Shown: piece after piece, positions 56,583 through 64,000 of the stretch
Layout of the letters: each line of letters starts with the position of its first letter
Position numbering within the stretch: position 1 is the first letter of the stretch
Source: Phialocephala subalpina
Lineage: Eukaryota > Ascomycota > Leotiomycetes > Helotiales > Mollisiaceae
Assembly (NCBI GenBank): GCA_900073065.1
Contig: FJOG01000034.1
Coordinates: 487,838-551,837, forward strand
Length of the DNA stretch: 64,000 nt
Reading direction: 5' to 3'
The notes under the pieces: generated by a model
Databases searched by the model: none
The model's input: the letters and a program-made list of their open reading frames with translations, nothing else
Told to the model about the DNA's origin: nothing
Program-made: the position numbers and the translations under genes

Positions 56583-59500
56583 CTAAGCCTGTATTGTCGC
56601 CTTAGATTGACCCTTCTTCCTAAAGGTCTGGTCAAGCCTTTTCGGATCCGGCAACCATAGTGCCATGAAAGCGGTGAAAAGTAGAGGTATAGAAACAGCG
56701 AAGAATGTCCACAGATGGGCATATCCAGCGCCAAACGTCGTGACATTCATACCAAAGAAGGATGCCGTAAAGGAAAGAGGTATGTAGACGAATGCCAAAA
56801 CCGTGAGCTTCCCAATCCGATCTGACTGGGTCAGACCACGTCGTGACTCCTCGATCATTACCATATTCATGGCCACAGCCATGCTCGTCTCGCACCGATG
56901 ATGTAGCATTTTCGCGCGCTCTGCAAGACCCTGATAATCTTCCAGAAGCTCGTCGATTGCAGCATCAGCAATGTCACGAAGAGGACCGGATGGCGCTCGC
57001 GGCCACCGAGGGCCCCCGCGTTTTTTGAGCGTGGCAGCAGTCTCTTCTAGCCTCTGCAAGTGCCTTCGCAAGTTTGTCATCAGATACACCAGGTCAGAAA
57101 CCGAATTCTTGTTGGCCACCAGCGGCTGTCTCGAGATATTATCCGCTTGAGTTTCAAGCATGTTCAAGAACTGTGATTCGGAGGCAGCAGCAAAGGAAAA
57201 CAGTTCGTGGAGTGCATAGAACGCGTCACACTTCATGACCTCTGGGTTAAGTCTTTGGCCATACGCCATTGGAAGGATAGCGGCACCCTGAGCCCAGTAG
57301 CCATGTGGGTCATCGAGTGTTCCACCATGCGATATAGTCTTCTGGTTATCTAGACCGTTTCCGGGTCTTGGTCGGATGAGAGGAAGAAGCTTAACCCCAG
57401 CAGCCGCGCGACTTTGAATGGACGGTTGGCTCCAAGGTCCGATCGTGTCTTGTTGAAGGGAGTTACCAATGTCTGACCAAATGAGGACTAGAAGGATTAG
57501 CATGTTGTCTAAGTGTCCTCATAGAATAAGACTGACCGGTCCATGTCCCTTTACGAGTGGTAATGTGGATAGAGATATCTTGTTCAATCGAGAACATACC
57601 ACCATCAAAAGCCGAGAAGTCTCGCACAATGGAGTCGCCTGTCTCTAGTGTCCTGTGTAGGGACTGGAGGTAATCTTCCATAGACCGGGCACATTGTCTC
57701 CGCCAGGCATCTGTATTACCGGGATATATTTTCGTGCGCCCAAGGGTCGTCATTCGAAGTGTAATGGATGTCGAAGATTTCAGGGTTGGAAGTTCGAAAT
57801 ACTGTCGATCAGTCATGAAGTTGAGATGCTGGTGGAAAAAGTCGGGATTAACATTGAACAGTGCGCCAAGAGTACTCAGCCATTGAGGTGAAGAGAACCC
57901 TTTCAGAAATACTAAGCGTCCAGGTAACATTGGAATTTTGGCAGCCGTACACCGTCTGAACTCTGTAGGAATTTTGGCATCGATGCACCGTCCGAACTCT
58001 GCAGGATCCTCGAATTGTGATTGCACCTGCACGTGCTCCTGGGTTCCTTCAAGCTCGTAAAGAATGACATGGTTATGTCTCGGCGCAACTGGAATCTCGA
58101 GTTTTGGTGCCTTCATCAGAAATCTAACCAGATCGGTGTAATGCTGTCCAGGGTAAAGAGAGTTAAGGCTTGTTTGTTTGGCAATACTTGCAACACGATC
58201 CACGAAGGCTTTGGCTGACAATGTTCGAGCAGCTGATTAAACTTTAGCGAGTGAAGATATACAGTTCAAGATAGAAACTCACTAGAAGATCGCGTTGGGA
58301 GCAGGACACTAGCATTCATAGAGATTTCAATGTCTGCAAGAACATCAACGGCTTGTATCAAGTATGCGCGATGAAGTGTGGAATCTCCAGCGACAACATG
58401 ACCAAGAAGATTGCCAGACACGGCATCGATAACCCAAGAACCACAGTCGCCAGGCACTACGAGTAAAGTCAGACAGTCGTCTTGGAAACATTTGTATGGC
58501 AGAATCATGGAACTCACTGATGTCTCGTTCGAGCTGAATTGGCCACATCTTCTGGTAATCTTCTGAGCCTGCCAACTTGATGAAGTATGGATTTCTGATA
58601 ATTGTGCCACTCATTATGCCACTTTTCCCTGCCGCAATCCAGACCCCCCCTTCTTGCATCTCGGGAGCCACGGCTTCTGGATACAGATATTCCCCCATTG
58701 GCAATGAAAACCTGTTGCACACCCTATAGTGAGGATCCTCGATGTGAAATATGCCATAATGAAGACCGCTTCTCGTCGACGCAATAGCTAAGGTGCCAAT
58801 TTTGTGAGGCTCTTCAAGGGATTGGGCGGGACGTGGGATTTGGAGGGAAGTATAGCCCTGAGAAGTCCTGCTGCTCGAATTCGAGGGCACCTCTTTCTCG
58901 TCTGGACGTGAGGGGTAGGATCGGAGGTCTAAGGTTGAGGTGGAGTCGTGAGCTGTTCGCAGGGATGCGGTTCGTCTTAAGGAGGCAGTTGCTGTTGGCG
59001 GGATGTTAGTGGACTACTCTACCACTTTGCAAACAGAGGATAAATAGAGAGATGCATTACCTGTGCTGGAGGCATCGCTATCGTCGTCGAATCTCAGGTC
59101 CGAATCCCTGCAAATAATACTTTCAGAGTCTCCACGGTCCCCAGAAAACCCCGTCCGCGGGTGTAGCGCGATGAACCCATAGTACTGATTGCCGACGGTG
59201 ATGATACCACCCAGGGTCGTCTCATATCCATCCCCTGTGGAAACCAAACTTCCGCACACATCGACCGGCTGCCCTCGTGCATGTATAGCCGCTCCAACCA
59301 CCGCAGCCACAACCAAACTCTCACCCACAATTGTCGTTTCTCCATCTGCGAGCGTGAAATTCTCACTATCGTTCGCTTCAAGTTGAGGTCCCATTGCGAC
59401 TGCCGGCCTCCTATCCATGCCGTTAAGGGCGAACCCGGGGAAATCGTCGAGGAGGTCGTGCTTTTTGATGAGCTTAATTACTTTCTCTCGAAGCTTCGCA

Positions 59501-59775
59501 CTCCTTGAAGTAAAGATAATCGTGGGCACCGCGCTTTCAACCTCTCGTCCGACCATCCATAAATGAAAACTGACCGTGCGCGATATCTGTTCCCCCAATT
59601 CCAGATGCTCTTTATGACTGTGGAGAAGGTCCTTGATCTGCTTGATGATTTCCTTCTCGAATTTTTCTAATGCAGGGCCTTTTGCTTCCCAGACAGTCTT
59701 GCGTTTGATCTGGATGCATTTCTGACCGACTGACAGCTCGGGGTCGGGCCAGGCAGCATTCACTGGTGTTGGCAT
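56583..59775 (-). CDS. Trypsin-fold protease-like / CorA-type membrane fusion protein
   Basis: Five exons: 59775-59061, 58991-58518, 58456-58283, 58232-57537 and 57487-56583, total 2964 nt, 987 residues. The N-terminal ~450 residues include a chymotrypsin-like protease pattern. LGGIITVGNQYYGFIALH carries a possible catalytic His205, and PGDCGSWVID near residue 401 stands at the nucleophile position with Cys instead of Ser, followed by GHVVAGD. The C-terminal ~300 residues are CorA-like: a long helical stalk (RRHLQRLEETAATLKK) and two membrane segments, the first ending in FFGMNVTTFG with the GMN motif at ~931-933. The exon joins were inferred by phase and all keep frame. The region could be annotated as two or three genes, but no stop or start supports a split. 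Confidence 0.72.
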
Positions 59776-60155
59776 TGGTCTAAAGACGCACGCCGACGAG
59801 TATACTTCGCCGCCGCATCAAGTGGTGTCCTTTGATGCTTCGTGATGATGGTTCTGTATTGGAGTTCTTCTGCTTTCCTCCGTGAACAGCAAATGCGGCA
59901 TCCTTGCTCATTAAGGCGGTTGGGCCCAAGGTCGGGCTCAATGACTGTCTGCCAACCAAAAGTGCCCTCACACCGCGCCCAGCTGCAGCATGGAGTTTTA
60001 GTACACGCGAAGGAATATCTGAGCAGCCTTGCGAAGAGCCTTACGACTGAACATTAAAAGAATGGCTCTTCTATCTCACGTCTTGGTGGGCAAAATCTTA
60101 AATCAATCAATCTTGGCCATTTTGTTGTAAAGCATTGCAATTGTCTTGTTGTATA
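59776..60155. promoter_or_regulatory. Shared region between divergent membrane-protein genes
   Basis: 380 bp between the two start codons. Must hold both promoters; no specific site recognised. Head-to-head layout suggests joint expression. Confidence 0.5.
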
Positions 60156-61259
60156 ATGGCCCTTCGACAAATCAAGGAGAGAAGGATCGCAAATCCACCC
60201 ATGGTCGAGAGCGGGAGGCGTGCTCTCGTCGCTGCCATGTTTACCCACCCACCCAGCACAGAAGAGCTTGGTGGACGAGAGGATCGGTTTGCGGCCTACT
60301 TCACGTCATGGTACGAAGACCAATGCGGTGACTTGACTGGATCAGTGTCAAACATGACAATCGGGGACATGCTCAGTATTATCGCGCTAGTTAGAGGCGA
60401 TTTAGAAACTCGCGAAACCATACGGACCAAAGCCTTGCGGAACCGCCAACAGCAATTCAAGGAGAGTGAGATTGAGATGGCGATTACATTGGCAGCCCGA
60501 CTGTGGTCGGTATCATACATTGATGGCCGGCATCCTCCTTTCTCGACCGGCGAAACAATTGACTGGACAACAGGTTCTTTGAGGGCAACATTGGCCGCAC
60601 ATTTTCAGCCTTCGTCTGGCGAGAAGGGCAACCTTCCGAGCTTCTTCACCGCAGAAAAGCTCGACCGAATTGCAGGTATACAGATTCTCTGGACAGGGAA
60701 TCTTCTCGACCATTTGAAGATGACAAACGATGACAAGGCTGTCTATCTATTCCATCAGGTCTCATTCCTAGCCCTCCATGGCGACTCGAAAAGGTGAGTG
60801 CTCTTTACTCTCGTTGAACTTTGATTTTGGAATAACTAATTTTGATTCAGTGAGGGCAGCTTGCCACCAGACCTGGTAAAAGAGACGATATCAACACTGG
60901 CCCTCCTCCTTCCAGGAAGCAGCAAAGCCCCCAACAAATGGTATCAGAAGAAACGAAAGGGGCACGAAGACGAACTTGACCCCCGTGCCGGAAGCAACGG
61001 CCATCTGAATGCTTCTCAGAGGCGTCTCGAAGAGTTCAAATATTGGGGAGAGCGATTGGGAATTCTGAAGCAAGCGTTCGATGATTCCGAACCACCAAGT
61101 GTGTGGCATTGGTGGCGAGACGACCGCAAAAGAGTCCAATGGTACACATTTTGGATTGCGGTGCTTGTCTTAATACTTACAGTTCTTTTCGGTCTCTTGC
61201 AATCCATCACAAGCATCATTCAGACTGTTATGACGGTCAGGTCTTCGCATGGTCAGTGA
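60156..61259 (+). CDS. Uncharacterised single-pass membrane protein
   Basis: Two exons (60156-60793, 60851-61259) give 1047 nt, 348 residues. Mostly soluble, helical N-terminus with MTIGDMLSIIALVRGD and ITLAARLWSVSYID, then a C-terminal membrane segment at ~318-337 preceded by WWRDDRKRVQWYTFW. This tail-anchored layout recurs in fungal proteins of unknown function. Divergent from the protease/CorA fusion, which also has C-terminal membrane helices, so the two may act together. A leader frame beginning at 60135 uses a non-ATG start; the ATG at 60156 is preferred. Confidence 0.75.
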
Positions 61260-62106
61260 AGGATGTTGGTTCCAAGGTGCTTGGATGCGAACTTCAAGCT
61301 CAGCTATTCTTCACTTCACAGAACTTATGCTTACGTCTATATGGAAGATTATTCATTGATAATCCGAAACTTCCTTGTGGTGATTATGATATCAAATGAA
61401 AACTATTTCCGTAGACTCGCCATCACAGGGTCTCTTTCCTATATTGAAGGTGTTTTAGTTAACCCCGCCTTGCACCTCGTGTGTCAGCCCATGTTCCATG
61501 ACCTTTAAGCCCAAAAGATAGCGCACATTTTGTGCATGGGATTCTAACAGATGCTGATCTCTTTTGCATATAAAACCTGATGTCGATGACCCCGGCCTCG
61601 CGAGGGTCGACACGCTCGACTCTTCTGCCCCTCGTCTGTACCAAACTTTACCCCTGTCTCCTCCCTCGCTCGCTTGTAGAAGCCCCACATCTCACTGGCT
61701 GCCAACTTTCCATCCCTCTTCGCCACCGGAAAACATCTGCATCGAATTGACAATACGAACGTCATGGTACCTGTCGTGCATCCCAACGTGCATCCATCAC
61801 GCCAAATTGATCGCGGTTACATGGCACCGATACGAAGACACACATCTGGTCTGCCGATCCTCCACATGTGGAGCTGCGATGGCCATTCGTGCCTTGGATG
61901 GCAAGGAAGAGAACAGAAAGCGTGCATGTTCCCCTGTAGGTCACTTCATGGTATTGACTTCCCGATATGTTCTGCCCTGGATTGGACAGGTATGAGCTCA
62001 TGTTGTTACCGATGTTTCTTTTATCTTTTCGGTTTGCCCCGGATTGTGGATTGAGCATGTATATGTTTCACTTACAGCTGTTTTCGTCTGGTCAATCTGC
62101 GAGTTT
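61260..62106. other. Intergenic, promoter of the aspartic-protease-like gene
   Basis: About 850 bp. A TATAAAA lies at 61569. A 143-codon plus-strand frame (61564-61995) has no recognisable domain and I do not call it. Confidence 0.4.
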
Positions 62107-64000
62107 ATGATGCGCTCGTTGTTAAAGTCTACTACGATCGTTATCGCGTGTCTGTTTGTGCGGGATGGCGCTACCAGTGATGGCGGAGAGTTGGAGAAGA
62201 GGGATAACATCACGTTGAAAGCGCCCATCATCGCGACGCCCAGCCAGCATTGGTATGCTTCCTCTCTTGACGTCTGCGAGCTCGAGCTAACTGAGAAACA
62301 GGGAAGGAGTAGATGGAACCTGGAGCACGTTCGAGATTCGAGTTGGCACACCGGCGACGACGTATCGAGTTCTACCAGCGACTTCGTGGCAGGAGACTTG
62401 GGTGGTATATGGTGCTGCTGCAGGTGTGTGTAATGCTACTCTTGGAGTCTCATCCAATTGCGAGGAAGCGAGGGGAGGGGTGTTCGATTCTTCGAAATCG
62501 TCGACTTGGGTACAAAGCGACCAGGACTTTCTGGGACTGAATGCGGCATTGGGATATCAGGGCGTTGGACAATATGGTATACCTTCTTTGCATACGGGAC
62601 GAAAGCAGAGCTGATGTGAAATTCAGGATTTGATACCGTCGGATTGGGCTATACGAACGATACTGGAGAGACTTTGACGCATCAGATTGTGTCTGAGATT
62701 GTGGCGGACGATTGGTGGTTTGGCATATTCGGACTCGGATTCCAGCCCACGAATTTCTCGACGTACGGCAACCCCCAAGCAAGCTTTGCGGATACCCTTT
62801 GGTCGAATGGTACAATATCGAGCATGAGTTGGAGCTATACGGCTGGGGCATACTATCGATTGAAGAGCATATTTGGGGAGCTGATATTCGGAGGCTACGA
62901 TGCTTCGAGGTTTACACCAAACGATGTGATCTTCACAATGACGGGGGACAACCTACGGGATATCGTAGTCACGGTCCGCTCCATCACCTCCACAACTTCT
63001 TCTGGAAACACGAGTTTGATGTCAACTCCTGAGTTTGCATTCATCGACTCCTCTGTCCCCGAACTCTGGCTCCCAACTGCGGTCTGTCAAGCATTCGAGG
63101 AAGCCTTTGGACTTACTCTCGACTCGGCTTCAGGTCTCTACCTTGTCAACGCCACCACACACTCCAACCTCCTGCAATTAAATCCAAACATTACCTTTAC
63201 ATTGGCAAATCAGAAAACCGGTGGAGCAACAGTGGACTTGGTCTTGCCGTACTCAGCTTTTGACCTCAATGTCACTACTCCCGTGATAGATAACAACACA
63301 AGCTTTTACTTTCCAATCAAGCCGACGTCAGACGACACACTGTACACCCTCGGACGAACGTTCTTACAAGAAACATATGTCACAACACATTACAACTCGA
63401 GAACATTCAATGTCTCACAGTGCATCTTCGACGATACGGCATCAGCACATGTAATCGCCCTCCCTTCCCACCTCCCAACCAGCACCTTAAACTCCTCTTC
63501 CTCGAATCCCGGATCAGAAACCGGCTCTGGTTCTGGAGGTGGCAAGAAACTCGCAGCAGGCGCCATAGCCGGAATCGTGATCGGCGCCCTTATCGGCCTT
63601 CTCCTAGCTGCTCTCCTCCTCTTTTACCTCTTCCGGCGACGTCGCCAAAACAAACAAAACCCCCCTGTTGCCGAAGAAGAAGCCAAAGCTCACGCAATAG
63701 CCATCGAAATCGACTCTGGCAAACGCGTCGACCCCCAAACTACTAGCGCCTACAACGTCCAAGCCAGCTCCCTAACAAACGAAGTCGATGGCAATGATGC
63801 CCGCATCGAGAAATGGGGGGTCCCAGTCATGGTTCCGCAAGAACTACCTGCAAATGAAATCCCGGAGCCTTCGAATTCGGATGTGAGTTCTGACAGTGGG
63901 CCGGATGGGAGGAGAACGGGGATGAGGCCTCCGGTTCTGACGCCTATGGCGGAGATGGATGCTGAGGAGAGGGGCTTAGGCGAGCCTATGCCACTCCCGA
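62107..64000 (+). CDS. Aspartic-protease-like type I membrane protein (3' end outside window)
   Basis: Exons 62107-62252, 62302-62576 and 62627 onward, still open at 64000. Signal peptide (RSLLKSTTIVIACLFV) at the N-terminus, then a pepsin-like (A1 family) fold. The two active-site loops are altered: YRVLPATSWQETWVV stands where DTGS is expected, and FAFIDSSVPELWLP where DSGT is expected. The first catalytic Asp is therefore missing and activity is doubtful. Many N-glycosylation sequons. One membrane helix (GAIAGIVIGALIGLLLAALLLF) follows a Gly/Ser stalk, with a basic RRRRQ stop-transfer and a long Pro-rich cytoplasmic tail. Probably a surface sensor or inactive relative rather than a protease. 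Confidence 0.82.

Noticed and set aside
61564..61995. 143-codon plus-strand frame upstream of the aspartic-protease-like gene
   Set aside because: No domain or signal; most likely leader or promoter DNA.

Overview
The window is nuclear DNA of a filamentous ascomycete (Pezizomycotina; a leotiomycete is my best guess, from gene content only). The evidence is short GT-AG introns (mostly 48-75 bp, often with a CTAAC-type branch site), fungal gene families (2EXR, HeLo-like domain, TPR-CHAT, CENP-X), and AT-rich islands that look like repeat-induced point mutation (RIP) of transposons.

Layout. 1-1420: AT-rich decayed DNA. 1421-3094: FAD monooxygenase, 8 exons. 3095-4758: non-coding DNA and a second AT island. 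4759-13319: three signalling-type genes, namely a HeLo-like/pseudokinase protein and a kinase-SEL1-ankyrin protein transcribed divergently, then a GNAT-ankyrin protein. 13320-16950: another AT island and copies of a small unnamed gene family. 17268-20548: CENP-X (MHF2) and a coiled-coil protein. 21894-23426: mitochondrial ADP/ATP carrier, followed by a 187-bp tandem repeat (24165-25090). 25386-30658: six-cysteine secreted protein, GPI-anchored cupredoxin, and a membrane cytochrome-b5-like protein. 31362-33388: ribosomal proteins S25 and S5, head to head. 34215-35182: another copy of the small family. 36012-47097: a TPR-CHAT protease gene split by a 5.9-kb Ty1/copia retrotransposon, head to head with a gene whose product I suspect is gasdermin-like. 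47495-49958: a further family copy with a Tc1-like element in an intron. 50548-56244: a broken gene, a YdcF-like protein, and three decayed 2EXR genes in tandem. 56583-61259: a trypsin-fold/CorA fusion and a divergent membrane protein. 62107 to the end: an aspartic-protease-like membrane protein running off the window.

The left, central and right parts look like accessory regions (self/non-self recognition and cell-death families, transposons, pseudogenes) around conserved housekeeping blocks at 17-24 kb and 29-33 kb. The most unusual items are the CHAT protease/candidate pore-former pair disabled by a copia insertion, the paralogue family (conserved around YYEATGN and a QLGI C-terminus) with four loci in different states of decay, and the 187-bp array whose conserved core recurs inside a perfect hairpin at 3.57 kb. 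Spliced models were built by hand; for all genes given as intact and complete, the exon sums are multiples of three.
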